Origin: Clostridia bacterium
GTDB taxonomy: Bacteria; Bacillota; Clostridia; UMGS1810
Direction of reading: 5' to 3'
NCBI GenBank assembly: GCA_016293435.1
Contig: JAEDEG010000039.1
Span: forward strand, 1 to 24,498
DNA: 24,498 nucleotides
In this document: positions 1 to 7,652 of the stretch, one piece after another
Layout: each line of letters starts with the position of its first letter
Position numbering within the stretch: position 1 is the first letter of the stretch
Translations under genes and position numbers: made by a program
Notes under the pieces: generated by a model
What the model was told of the DNA's origin: nothing
Databases searched by the model: none
The model's input: the letters and a program-made list of their open reading frames with translations, nothing else

Positions 1-73
1 TTATAAGCAAAGATGAAAACAAAAACAATATCTCATCTCCGCCTGATTTTTTTATCCAATCATGAAAAACCAT
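1..73 (-). CDS. 5' end of an unidentified gene, probably a membrane protein (partial)
   Basis: The ATG at 73 is preceded by a strong GGAGGT Shine-Dalgarno site at 81-86 with 7 nt spacing, and by a near-consensus promoter at 126-154. The reading frame stays open to the window edge. The visible start has a short polar stretch (MVFHDWIKKSGGDE) followed by a hydrophobic run (ILFLFSSLLI), which looks like the first membrane segment of an integral membrane protein. It lies divergent from a DtxR-family metal regulator, so a metal-transport role is possible, but 24 residues are too few to assign a family. Confidence 0.6.
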   Translation of the reverse strand, partial: MVFHDWIKKSGGDEILFLFSSLLI

Positions 74-125
74 TATACGCACCTCCGTTTTTCGGATAAA
101 TCAAACTCTTTCACCACTATGTTTT

Positions 126-154
126 ATTATAGCAAACACCTTGTTAAAAATCAA
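126..154 (-). promoter_or_regulatory. sigma-A promoter for the partial gene at 1-73
   Basis: On the minus strand the -35 is TTGATT (154-149) and the -10 is TATAAT (131-126), separated by exactly 17 nt. A TG dinucleotide one base upstream of the -10 makes it an extended -10 promoter. The predicted leader to the ATG at 73 is about 45 nt. Confidence 0.75.
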
Positions 155-294
155 CATATCTACTGCGCATTTCAACTATCAATTTATAAAAAATATCTCC
201 TTGAAATTTAAATGCATCCGTAGGTCTTAATGATGAATCAGTCGGAATTTATTGTTTTAAAACTCCGAAGGAAAGTTGAGATTTCGATAGGAAT

Positions 295-323
295 TTGACA
301 AAATTCGAATAGTATGTTATATT
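295..323 (+). promoter_or_regulatory. sigma-A promoter for the DtxR-family regulator
   Basis: The -35 is TTGACA (295-300) and the -10 is TATATT (318-323), with a 17 nt spacer and TG one base upstream of the -10. Transcription would start near 330. An 11-nt direct repeat (TTATTCTGACA at 322-332 and 340-350) overlaps the -10 and the start region and may be a repressor site. Confidence 0.8.
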
Positions 324-402
324 ATTCTGACAAAACAATTTATTCTGACATTTTTTAAATCAGCGGTTGATGGAGTTAATTTATTACATTCGATTGAAAG
401 GA

Positions 403-786
403 ATGACGCAAAATTTGAAAATAAAGGAATCAGCAGAAAATTATCTTGAAACCATATATATACTTCACCAAAAAAAACCTTATGTGAGAAGTGTAGACAT
501 TGCCCATGAGCTCTCATTTTCGAAGCCGAGTGTTTCGGTGGCAATGAAGCAGCTCAGAGAAAACGGATATATATCGGTAGATGACAGCGGAAATATCACC
601 TTAACAAAAAAAGGCGAAAAAATAGCTGCGGAAATGTATGAAAGACATCATACAATTGCAAAGGCACTCATGTATCTGGGTGTGGATGAAGAAACAGCAT
701 ACAAAGACAGCTGCAAAATCGAACACCATATCAGTAACCAAAGCTTTAACAAAATCAAAAAACATATTGAAAAGCATGAAATTTAA
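403..786 (+). CDS. DtxR/MntR-family metal-dependent transcriptional regulator
   Basis: Predicted metal-sensing repressor of 127 residues. The N-terminal half is the winged helix-turn-helix typical of the family (SAENYLETIY at 10-19, VDIAHELSFSKPSVSVAMKQ at 31-50, LTKKGEKIA wing at 67-75). The second half is the metal-binding dimerisation domain with ERHH (80-83) and C104-x-x-E107-H108. A Cys at the first position of this C-x-x-E-H motif is as in DtxR/IdeR, whereas B. subtilis MntR has Glu, so iron rather than manganese sensing is plausible (inference). There is no C-terminal SH3-like domain, so it is a short form. The start is uncertain: an AAAGGA site touches the ATG at 403, so TTG at 415 (12 nt spacing) or TTG/ATG at 367/370 are alternatives. 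It is divergent from the partial gene at 1-73. Confidence 0.88.
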   Translation: MTQNLKIKESAENYLETIYILHQKKPYVRSVDIAHELSFSKPSVSVAMKQLRENGYISVDDSGNITLTKKGEKIAAEMYERHHTIAKALMYLGVDEETAYKDSCKIEHHISNQSFNKIKKHIEKHEI

Positions 787-796
787 AAAATATTTA

Positions 797-838
797 ATGC
801 CGGAGTGTTGCGATGATACTCCGGCATTTGCATTTTTT
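797..838. terminator. bidirectional rho-independent terminator
   Basis: A 10-bp perfect stem (797-806 with 818-827, arm ATGCCGGAGT) with an 11-nt loop is followed by a T-rich stretch on the plus strand (TTGCATTTTTT). On the minus strand it is followed by an A/T-rich run that also ends in Ts. It can serve the regulator ending at 786 and pepD ending at 844. Confidence 0.8.
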
Positions 839-843
839 GATTG

Positions 844-2280
844 TTATTTCATTTTTTCGAGCACTTCTATAAGAAGATTCCACACACGCAAAACAGAGTC
901 CGGCAAAAAATGCTCACGGCAGGTGTGTATATCTTTGAGGTCGGGGCCGATAGATATGCAATCAAGATTTTCAATCTTTGATGAAAGAATCCCGCACTCA
1001 AGACCGGCATGAATAATTTCGCACACAGGGTCGCGTCCGTATTGCTGACGGAAAACGCCGGAAATTAAATCGCGCAGTGACGATTCGGCTTTGTATTCCC
1101 AAGCAGGGTAATCACCGCTGACAGATGTGCGACCTCCGAGAGCCTTGGTGATAAGTGTCAAACGCTCGGTTAGCATGAGCTTGCGGCTCTCCACACTGCT
1201 TCTTACACAGTATGACGCTCTGACCTCCTCATGATCTGTGCTTAAAATACCGAGATTGAGAGAGGTCTCAACAAGGTTATCTATATCGCGGCTCATTTCT
1301 TGAACACCGTTTGGAGCAACCGATATAAGGCTCATCGTTTTAAGCGTTGACTCAGCATCCATGGGAAGCTGAGGCGCAGTGCTCATATAACTGACAAGTA
1401 TATCCGGGTCTGTTTTGTTATATTCATTTGCAAAGGTTTGCTGCATTTGGGCAACTGCGTCCGAAAGCGCCTTTTCGTCTTTTACGGCAACAACAGCTTC
1501 GGCCTCGCAGGGAATTGCATTATCTTTGGTGCCGCCCGTCACCGAGCAAATTCGGAGCTCTGAAACCGATGCTGCCATACCCAGAACTCTTGACATTAGA
1601 ATGTTGGCATTGGCTCTGCCCTTATTAATCTCTGTGCCCGAATGTCCGCCCAAAAGACCTGTAACAGAAACCTTATAATATTTGCCGTCGAAAGCTTCTC
1701 TGCGAATCGGAAGCACACATTCGGTAACATTGCCGCCTGCACAGCCGAGAGTAAAAACTCCTTCATCCTCAGAATCGATATTGATGAGACGCTTGCCCTC
1801 GAGAGAGCTTGCATCAAGCCCCATGGCACCTATCATTCCTATTTCTTCATTTGAGGTAAAAAGCGCTTCTATTTTGGGGTGGCAGAGAGTATCGTCCGAC
1901 AAAATTGCAAGCATCATGGCAACCGCAATTCCGTTGTCGGCACCGAGAGTAGTGCCGGTGGCTGATATAACACCATTCTCATAGCGGAGTCTGAGAGGGT
2001 CTTTTTCAAAATCAAAATCTACCGATGCATCTTTTTCGCAAACCATATCGGTGTGCCCCTGCAAAATAACCGTTGGGGCATCCTCATAGCCTATCGAAGC
2101 ATTTTTTCGGATAATTACGTTATCGTATTTGTCTTTTGTATAGTCAAGCCCGAGCCTTACGGCAATCGAGACAAGCCGGTTTGCTATCGGAGCAGAGTTT
2201 CGCGAGCCGCGAGGAACAGAGCAAAGCTCTTCAAAATATTCAAATACCTTTTTTGGTTCGACACCTTCTAAAATTTTCAA
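844..2280 (-). CDS. pepD: Aminoacyl-histidine dipeptidase (M20 family, PepD)
   Basis: Cytosolic zinc dipeptidase that cleaves Xaa-His and other dipeptides. The 478 residues match the usual length of the family. Metal-site motifs are in the expected order: QGHTDMVCEK (H76, D78), TLGADNGIAVAM (D115), TSNEEIGMIGA (E145/E146), LINIDSEDEG (D169), and a C-terminal CREHFLP (H457). A lid/dimerisation domain lies between about 185 and 380. The start is TTG at 2280, chosen because GGAGG lies 5 nt upstream; there is no better in-frame start. It follows the CNNM-type gene by 22 nt and is probably co-transcribed with it. The terminator at 797-838 closes the operon. Confidence 0.93.
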   Translation of the reverse strand: MKILEGVEPKKVFEYFEELCSVPRGSRNSAPIANRLVSIAVRLGLDYTKDKYDNVIIRKNASIGYEDAPTVILQGHTDMVCEKDASVDFDFEKDPLRLRYENGVISATGTTLGADNGIAVAMMLAILSDDTLCHPKIEALFTSNEEIGMIGAMGLDASSLEGKRLINIDSEDEGVFTLGCAGGNVTECVLPIRREAFDGKYYKVSVTGLLGGHSGTEINKGRANANILMSRVLGMAASVSELRICSVTGGTKDNAIPCEAEAVVAVKDEKALSDAVAQMQQTFANEYNKTDPDILVSYMSTAPQLPMDAESTLKTMSLISVAPNGVQEMSRDIDNLVETSLNLGILSTDHEEVRASYCVRSSVESRKLMLTERLTLITKALGGRTSVSGDYPAWEYKAESSLRDLISGVFRQQYGRDPVCEIIHAGLECGILSSKIENLDCISIGPDLKDIHTCREHFLPDSVLRVWNLLIEVLEKMK

Positions 2281-2302
2281 AGCAGCCTCCGTTTAGATTT
2301 TT

Positions 2303-3556
2303 TTAATCTTCGTCTTCTAATTCTTCTTCTAATTCGTTTACTACAACTTTTATCTGAATAACTCTGTGAGAATCTGTTTCGGTTACGGTAACGTCAAGCT
2401 TACCAAAGGTAAAGGTTTCGTTTTTTTCGGGAATTTTGCCCAGCTGCTCCATAACCCATCCGCCTACAGATACACTGTCGGCCTCGGCTTTTATATCAAA
2501 GAACTGACAGAAATCATCAAAATTTTCTGAAGCGTCTACGATATATGTATTATCGGCAACCTGACGGTAATCCTCCAAAACCTCGTCGTGCTCATCCCAG
2601 ATTTCTCCGACAAGTTCTTCAAGTATATCTTCCATCGTCACAATACCGAGAGTACCGCCGTATTCATCGATAACAACTGCCATATGAGCCTTGTTTGTCT
2701 GAAGTATTTTGAGGATATCGCTGATTTTTTCGGACTTTTGGATGTAAACAGGATTGGTGATAATTGATTTGATGTCTTTAACATTCTTTCGTTTTTCTGA
2801 ATAAAAATCTTTAAGATGTATAACACCAACGATGTTATCTATGGTTTCTTCATACACAAGAAGCCTTGAAAACTGAGTTGTTTCAAACAAATCGGCAATT
2901 TCTTCATTGGAAGCATCAAGAGGAACGGCTTCGATATCTACTCTGTGGGTAAGAATATCTTCGGCCTTGCGGTCGGTAAACTCGATCGCATTTTTGATAA
3001 GGTCACCTTCGTCGGTGTCGATGCTGCCCTCCTGCTGAACCTCTTCAACAAGCATAATAAGCTCCTCTTGGCTCATTTTCGGTACGTCTTCTATTTTTAA
3101 TATTTTGGAAACGAGCTTTTGCCAAAGGCCGAATATAAAGCTGAGCGGAGTCAAAAGCCAAATAAAAACTCTTATAATCGGTGCCGAAAACATGGAAAAG
3201 CTCTCTGAGCAGTCTTTTGCAATACTTTTTGGTGTGATTTCTCCAAAAATGAGAATTAGAACAGTCAGCACAACCGTGGATACCAAAGGGCCGTTTTCGC
3301 TCCCGCAAAGCTTGATAAAAAGTACGGTAGCCAGTGACGAAGCTGCAATATTAACTATATTATTACCAATAAGTATGGTTGATATTAATTTGTCGTATCT
3401 CTCGGAAAGCTTATATGCAAGCTTAGCCTTTTTGTTGCCTTTTTCTGCCATTGTTTTGAGCCTTGTTTTGTTATGCGAGGAAAAAGCCGTTTCAGTAGCC
3501 GAAAAATAGGCAGAGAAAATTATTAGAATACCAATTGCTATTATATAATAATACAT
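2303..3556 (-). CDS. CNNM/CorC (HlyC-type) transporter-associated protein with CBS domains
   Basis: Integral membrane protein of 417 residues with the classical layout of this family. There is an N-terminal DUF21/CNNM membrane domain (about 1-180, three to four hydrophobic segments, with FSATETAFSS near 18-27 and the conserved FGEITPKSIAKD). A pair of CBS domains follows (about 200-330; MAVVIDEYGGTLGIVTMEDI is the second-CBS hallmark). A C-terminal CorC_HlyC domain runs from about 345 to 410, with an acidic tail. Members are implicated in Mg2+/Co2+ efflux or resistance; the older name haemolysin is misleading. The ATG at 3556 has AAGGAG 7-8 nt upstream. It is first in an operon with pepD. Confidence 0.92.
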   Translation of the reverse strand: MYYYIIAIGILIIFSAYFSATETAFSSHNKTRLKTMAEKGNKKAKLAYKLSERYDKLISTILIGNNIVNIAASSLATVLFIKLCGSENGPLVSTVVLTVLILIFGEITPKSIAKDCSESFSMFSAPIIRVFIWLLTPLSFIFGLWQKLVSKILKIEDVPKMSQEELIMLVEEVQQEGSIDTDEGDLIKNAIEFTDRKAEDILTHRVDIEAVPLDASNEEIADLFETTQFSRLLVYEETIDNIVGVIHLKDFYSEKRKNVKDIKSIITNPVYIQKSEKISDILKILQTNKAHMAVVIDEYGGTLGIVTMEDILEELVGEIWDEHDEVLEDYRQVADNTYIVDASENFDDFCQFFDIKAEADSVSVGGWVMEQLGKIPEKNETFTFGKLDVTVTETDSHRVIQIKVVVNELEEELEDED

Positions 3557-3624
3557 TACATATCTCCTTGTATAAACAATAACATTAATCTGATGGGATT
3601 TACGATGTTAATATGGCTTAGATA

Positions 3625-3747
3625 TCACTTTTTTAAACACAAAAAGGCACGCCTGCACACTATGGTTTCACAATTGTGCAGGTATGCCTCATATTTAATA
3701 TTAATAATGGGTGCCTCAGTGTTACTATCACTATCGTCTGAATCCAT
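3625..3747 (-). CDS. Candidate 40-residue small protein (or a leader/small RNA with a fortuitous ORF)
   Basis: Nothing here is recognised. The ORF begins MDSDDSDSNTEAPIINIKYE, an acidic N-terminus, and ends in a Cys- and basic-rich tail (about VCRRAFLCLKK). It is preceded by AAAGGA about 11 nt from the ATG, which is slightly long, and by an excellent promoter at 3781-3809. The last third of the ORF coincides with the terminator hairpin at 3645-3689, which is unusual for a protein gene. The unit may therefore be a small RNA of about 130-140 nt instead. It stands alone between the germination operon and the CNNM-type gene. Confidence 0.4.
   Translation of the reverse strand: MDSDDSDSNTEAPIINIKYEAYLHNCETIVCRRAFLCLKK
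3636..3689 (-). terminator. Terminator of the small orphan unit
   Basis: On the minus strand a 14-bp stem (3689-3676 with 3658-3645) has one G-U pair and one A-C mismatch, a 17-nt loop, and TTTTTGTGTTT immediately after it. On the plus strand the hairpin is not followed by Ts, so it acts in one direction only. Confidence 0.7.
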
Positions 3748-3780
3748 TTTAATTAAAATCCTTTCTGAATTATCACGGTT

Positions 3781-3809
3781 AGTATATCACATGTTTTGTA
3801 ATTAGTCAA
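3781..3809 (-). promoter_or_regulatory. sigma-A promoter of the small orphan unit
   Basis: The -35 is TTGACT (3809-3804) and the -10 is TATACT (3786-3781), with a 17 nt spacer and an extended-10 TG one base upstream. Transcription would start near 3774, giving a leader of about 27 nt before the ATG at 3747. Confidence 0.75.
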
Positions 3810-3996
3810 TAGCATTTGAGACGAAAAATGTTAAATTAATGTTACAGGTATAGCCATTTGCACAAAAGCAAAGCTATGCTTACAGCAAGCAAAATGCAGC
3901 AGACCGTTGCGGAAAAAAATATTTTATTAGAAAAGCAATATCGTATATATGACAAAACACGTATATATACAAAAATAAGAATTATTGTGTCCAAGT
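3810..3996. other. Intergenic stretch with no gene seen
   Basis: AT-rich DNA between the end of the germination operon and the promoter of the small orphan unit. I find no ORF with a ribosome binding site and no convincing terminator for the germination operon. There is only a pair of short direct repeats (ATATATACG on the minus strand, near 3950-3970). The short plus-strand ORF opening at 3858 has no Shine-Dalgarno site. Confidence 0.5.
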
Positions 3997-4911
3997 TCAG
4001 CTCTCCCTTGTGTATTTTATACTTTCGGGCATTATACTGCCGATAAATTTCAGATATGAATCATAGTCAAAAAAACATTTTTTGGAATAAAATACGGCAT
4101 TTAATATATCAAAGCCCATACGATTATAGCGCGATGCCAAATCTAAAGCCTCTGATGCATGAGGAGATTTGCCGTCAAGCTTTATTTCTATGCCGGATTT
4201 CGCAATTTCAAACCTAAGACCTTTGGATGTTTTGCCGTTTGCGACTATAAATTCCCTGTATACATTATAGTCGTTTTCGAGCATGGCTGCATTGCCGGTA
4301 TAAAAATTGTGAAAAACAGCCGCCGAATTTTTCATATAGCCGCTTTGGGAATCAAGCTCAATTACCGGTACAGATGCCGTAAACAATGTATTTTCGGAGG
4401 CAAATACAATTTCTGACATGGTACAGAGCAGATTTTTGTTATCACCGCCAAATATCGCATCGGTCATTTTGGAAGCAGAGCCATCATAGTCGCTCTCTAT
4501 TTTTTCAAATACGGTATTGCTGTCGAGCTCTGAAACATAAAATTTTATTAGCGGGCTTACTTTTATCTCCTTTTTGATATAATATATATCTCCGGAAAGA
4601 GAATCGGATAAATAGCCTATATCCGAAAAGAAAACGCTAAGGTGAGATAGTTCGGATTTGCCGCAGGATTGTTCAAAAGCTTTAATCGCCCGGGAAAAAT
4701 TTGATGCCGTAAAGCTATAGGCACATCCGGGTATTTCTTCTCCCGATTCGGCAATATGGACGGTAGGCGTATAAAAAGTATATCTGCATCCTTCCTCTGT
4801 CTTTTCTGCCATACAAGCTGTTACAATATTTTTACCTTTTATTCCGGCTGATGAACACCCACACATAAACACTAAAAACAATACACAAAAAAACAGGTAT
4901 ATTTTTTTCAC
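3997..4911 (-). CDS. GerC-type germinant-receptor lipoprotein
   Basis: Third gene of a germinant-receptor operon; predicted lipoprotein anchored on the outer face of the spore inner membrane. The start is GTG at 4911: GGAGG lies 9 nt upstream and the start overlaps the stop of the permease as GTGA. The open frame continues further upstream without a Shine-Dalgarno site. The N-terminus is a lipoprotein signal: KK, a hydrophobic stretch, then a lipobox ending at C19 (MCGC). A stretch around HLSVFFSDIGYLSD and EIKVSPLIKFYVSE resembles the N-terminal domain of Ger(x)C proteins. At 304 residues it is clearly shorter than the roughly 370-400 usual for GerAC homologues. Assignment rests mainly on operon position, lipobox and weak similarity. 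Confidence 0.75.
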   Translation of the reverse strand: MKKIYLFFCVLFLVFMCGCSSAGIKGKNIVTACMAEKTEEGCRYTFYTPTVHIAESGEEIPGCAYSFTASNFSRAIKAFEQSCGKSELSHLSVFFSDIGYLSDSLSGDIYYIKKEIKVSPLIKFYVSELDSNTVFEKIESDYDGSASKMTDAIFGGDNKNLLCTMSEIVFASENTLFTASVPVIELDSQSGYMKNSAAVFHNFYTGNAAMLENDYNVYREFIVANGKTSKGLRFEIAKSGIEIKLDGKSPHASEALDLASRYNRMGFDILNAVFYSKKCFFDYDSYLKFIGSIMPESIKYTRES

Positions 4912-5984
4912 GTCTTTTTTCCTCCAAAGAGCTTGTTTTTTACAAAGACGGAGGCAATAACCAGCAGCATGCACACAACCGATACGCCAACCGACAAAAG
5001 CAACAAAGCGGGATATATGTCTTCTTTGGTGCGAAAGAATGACAAATTGTATATTACCGAAGAATTTATCAGCACATATATTGCCGGGTCGCCGGATTTT
5101 GAAAATGACGCTAAGGTAACCGAGGCGGCAATAATCAAAAACGACAAGGAGATAACGCTAAAAAACATATACAGTGATGTGAGAAATATTTCAAAGCGGT
5201 GCAAAACCTCCCCTGCCGATGCCGAAGCAAATATTGCCTCCGGAGATACGCCGAAGAGCCTGCCCATGGGATATGGTACGGTTGCGCAGTATATCAAAAA
5301 CAGTACAAAGCAGAGCGAAAACGAAATTATAACAGATCTTCTGATGCAATAAAAGCTCTCTTTTGCACTCCGAATATAATTACATATAAGCAAAAACGGC
5401 ATAAGTCCGATGTTTATCACAAAACAAAGACAGTCGTTAAAGGTGCGGGCAGAATCAACACCGAATAGAGGGTAAAAATTGTCTGTATTCCATCCTTTGG
5501 AGGTTATCATCAGCAATACAAATATTATAACATACGAAAAATTCAAGATCAGATACGACTGTCTGGTTACGGCTTCAAGACCGAGATATGCGCATATTGC
5601 GGAAACTGCGCATACAATAAGAGCGATGCGGTGGCTCTCATACTGATTAAGGGTCAGGCTCATTATTCTGTCTGTATAGGCACCAAGAGATAAAGCCGAT
5701 GACGCAAAAATCAGGATTATAAAAAGAAGCAGTGCTATGAAAGCAACTGTTTTGCCATATTCACCGGACAAGCTCTGAATTATATTTTTGCCGCCGAAAT
5801 ATGACAAATACATTTTGCACACAGGAAGCAGAATGAGCGAAATCACAAAGCATATTATGCAGTTTATCCATGCACCGCTTCCGAGAGAAATTGAATTTCG
5901 GCCTACCAGAAAAACCAATGCCGGAGTAAGCGAAAATATAATAAGAGCAGATGCTGTCTCTCTGTAGCCGATTTTAAAGTTCAT
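4908..5984 (-). CDS. GerB-type spore germination permease
   Basis: Integral membrane subunit (358 residues, about ten hydrophobic segments) of a germinant receptor, of the amino-acid/polyamine/organocation-like spore permease family. These bind the germinant in the inner spore membrane. The ATG at 5984 has GGAGG 8 nt upstream. The start lies inside the end of the preceding gerA-type gene (11 nt overlap), and its own stop overlaps the GTG of the lipoprotein gene. This is tight translational coupling, as expected for a three-part complex. The loop with ITSKGWNTDNFYPLFG (about 160-175) matches the family's conserved extracellular loop. Expression is expected late in the forespore (sigma-G in B. 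subtilis). Confidence 0.88.
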   Translation of the reverse strand: MNFKIGYRETASALIIFSLTPALVFLVGRNSISLGSGAWINCIICFVISLILLPVCKMYLSYFGGKNIIQSLSGEYGKTVAFIALLLFIILIFASSALSLGAYTDRIMSLTLNQYESHRIALIVCAVSAICAYLGLEAVTRQSYLILNFSYVIIFVLLMITSKGWNTDNFYPLFGVDSARTFNDCLCFVINIGLMPFLLICNYIRSAKESFYCIRRSVIISFSLCFVLFLIYCATVPYPMGRLFGVSPEAIFASASAGEVLHRFEIFLTSLYMFFSVISLSFLIIAASVTLASFSKSGDPAIYVLINSSVIYNLSFFRTKEDIYPALLLLSVGVSVVCMLLVIASVFVKNKLFGGKKT

Positions 5985-7560
5985 TCTGTTTGCCTCCTTT
6001 TTCAGCTGCTTTCATGTATTCGGGGGGGCTGACATTGAAGTGAGTATCAAAAATTGCGTGAAAGGCGGGATGTTTTGATGTTTTTGGTGCAAAGGGCACG
6101 CAGGCAGGTATGCCAAACGATTTTGTGCCAAGTACAAGGGCAAGATGAATTGACATTATTGATATTATACCGATTATACCAAAATAAGCCCCTGCAAAAA
6201 TATATGCAAAGCGACTTATTCTGAACGAAAAGGACAGTGAGTATGACGGTATTGCAAACGAAGCAATGCCGCACACCGAAACTATTATAATAATTATCGG
6301 GCTGACAAGCCCTGCAGAAACCGCAGACTGCCCGAGTATGAGACCTCCCACAATTCCGAGTGAGGAGCCAATGGCTCCCGGAATGCGTACGCCGGCTTCC
6401 TTTATGAGTTCAAATGATATTTCCATAATTATAACCTCGGTGAGCGGCGTAAACGGAACATTATTGCCGGCTGATCTGAGAGCAATTAGCATATCGGTAA
6501 GTATTGCATCGGTATGATGCCCGGTCACCGCAAGATATAGCCCGGGTGTAAGAAGCGAAAGTATCACCGCAAGCAGCCTGACAAGCTTGATAAACACAGA
6601 ATACGGCAAGCGCAGATAAGCATCCTCGGGTGATGCCAAAATATCGGTTATATTTGACGGAAAAATCAACGCATATGAACTTCCGCTGAGAATAAGAGCG
6701 GCGCGCCCCTCTATGAGAGCTCTCGATACCTTGTCGGGTCTTTCGGTGGTTATAATCTGAGGCATGGGAAGAAGCGGTCTTTCTTCCACGGCTTTTTCTA
6801 TTTCAAAAACAGAAAGTACATAGTCCATATCAATCGAACTGAGTTTTGATTTAATAGATGAGAGCAATTTAGGATTTATCACACCGTCTATATAAGCAAG
6901 AGAAGCACGGGTTTTGCTTACATTGCCAAAAAACATTGTATCCATTATCAAAGAAGAATTGTTGATCGACTTTCTGATAAGGGCTGTATTACATCTTAGC
7001 ATTTCGTTAAAAGCCTCATGAGGCCCCTGAACAACCGCCTCGTTGAGCGGAGTGTCCACTGAACGGTGCTCCCAGGATTTTACGTCAAATATAATGGCAT
7101 TCTCAAACCCATCAACAAAAAAGGCTGCATTCCCAAAGTTTATGCTGTCGGCAAGTTTGAGCAGATTTGTTTCGTATGCAACCTGCATCTGCGGAATCAG
7201 CTTATCGGCAAGGGTGCTTATATTTTTGGAATCTACGTCCGGCTCAAAAACAGCACTCATCAAAGGCTCTAAAATAAAGTCATTGATCGACTTGTCGCTC
7301 GAAAGCCCGTCAACCGACAGTACAAAGCCGCGTATGGGCTCATTGGGGGTATTGATATTAAACCATCTGATTACAACGTCACCGTTGATGTCAGTATGAA
7401 GAATTGCGGAAATTATATCATAATTTTTATTAATATCGCAAGAAACAGATGCATCGCTATAATCATTTTTGCACTCATGCACAGTTTCTTGTTCAAACGG
7501 AAAATCAACGCTTTCGCCTCCGCCGTGAGGCTTGTATTTAAAAAATTCAAACAATGTCAT
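5974..7560 (-). CDS. GerA-family spore germination protein (receptor A subunit)
   Basis: Membrane subunit of a germinant receptor. It has an N-terminal hydrophilic domain (about 1-320), then a membrane domain of about five segments and a short cytosolic tail. Family signatures are clear: VVQGPHEAFNE, the segment TERPDKVSRALIEGRAALIL, NNVPFTPLTEVIIMEISFEL and GGLILGQSAVSAGLVSP. The start is uncertain. The ATG at 7560 (528 residues) has no Shine-Dalgarno site; the frame is open up to 7671, but that would run into the divergent veg gene. A sigma-G-like promoter (7570-7599) would place the transcript start at about this ATG, so leaderless translation or a later start are both possible. It is the first gene of the receptor operon. 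Confidence 0.9.
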   Translation of the reverse strand: MTLFEFFKYKPHGGGESVDFPFEQETVHECKNDYSDASVSCDINKNYDIISAILHTDINGDVVIRWFNINTPNEPIRGFVLSVDGLSSDKSINDFILEPLMSAVFEPDVDSKNISTLADKLIPQMQVAYETNLLKLADSINFGNAAFFVDGFENAIIFDVKSWEHRSVDTPLNEAVVQGPHEAFNEMLRCNTALIRKSINNSSLIMDTMFFGNVSKTRASLAYIDGVINPKLLSSIKSKLSSIDMDYVLSVFEIEKAVEERPLLPMPQIITTERPDKVSRALIEGRAALILSGSSYALIFPSNITDILASPEDAYLRLPYSVFIKLVRLLAVILSLLTPGLYLAVTGHHTDAILTDMLIALRSAGNNVPFTPLTEVIIMEISFELIKEAGVRIPGAIGSSLGIVGGLILGQSAVSAGLVSPIIIIIVSVCGIASFAIPSYSLSFSFRISRFAYIFAGAYFGIIGIISIMSIHLALVLGTKSFGIPACVPFAPKTSKHPAFHAIFDTHFNVSPPEYMKAAEKGGKQNEL

Positions 7561-7569
7561 CACCAGAAA

Positions 7570-7599
7570 TATAATCTGCAATACAAAGCAAATATATAC
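7570..7599 (-). promoter_or_regulatory. Possible sigma-G-type promoter of the germination operon
   Basis: On the minus strand GTATA (7599-7595) fits the GHATR -35 consensus. GATTATA (7576-7570) fits the CATNHTA -10 in six of seven positions, and the spacer is the expected 18 nt. The same TATAAT (7570-7575) read on the plus strand could be a -10 for veg, with TTCAAA at 7546-7551. Both are weak matches judged by eye. Confidence 0.35.
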
Positions 7600-7652
7600 A
7601 GGAATAATTTTGATTTCTTTCGGAAATACTGAAATTGAAAGGATTGATATAT

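Noticed and set aside
638..1012. Plus-strand ORF of 124 codons overlapping the DtxR-family gene and pepD
   Set aside because: It overlaps two real genes and the terminator between them, with no start signals.
3593..3805. Plus-strand ORF of 70 codons with hydrophobic character
   Set aside because: It has no Shine-Dalgarno site and is antisense to a unit with a much better promoter and terminator.
4912..4974. N-terminal extension of the GerC-type lipoprotein
   Set aside because: It would put 21 residues before the lipoprotein signal and has no ribosome binding site; the GTG at 4911 overlaps the permease stop and has GGAGG.
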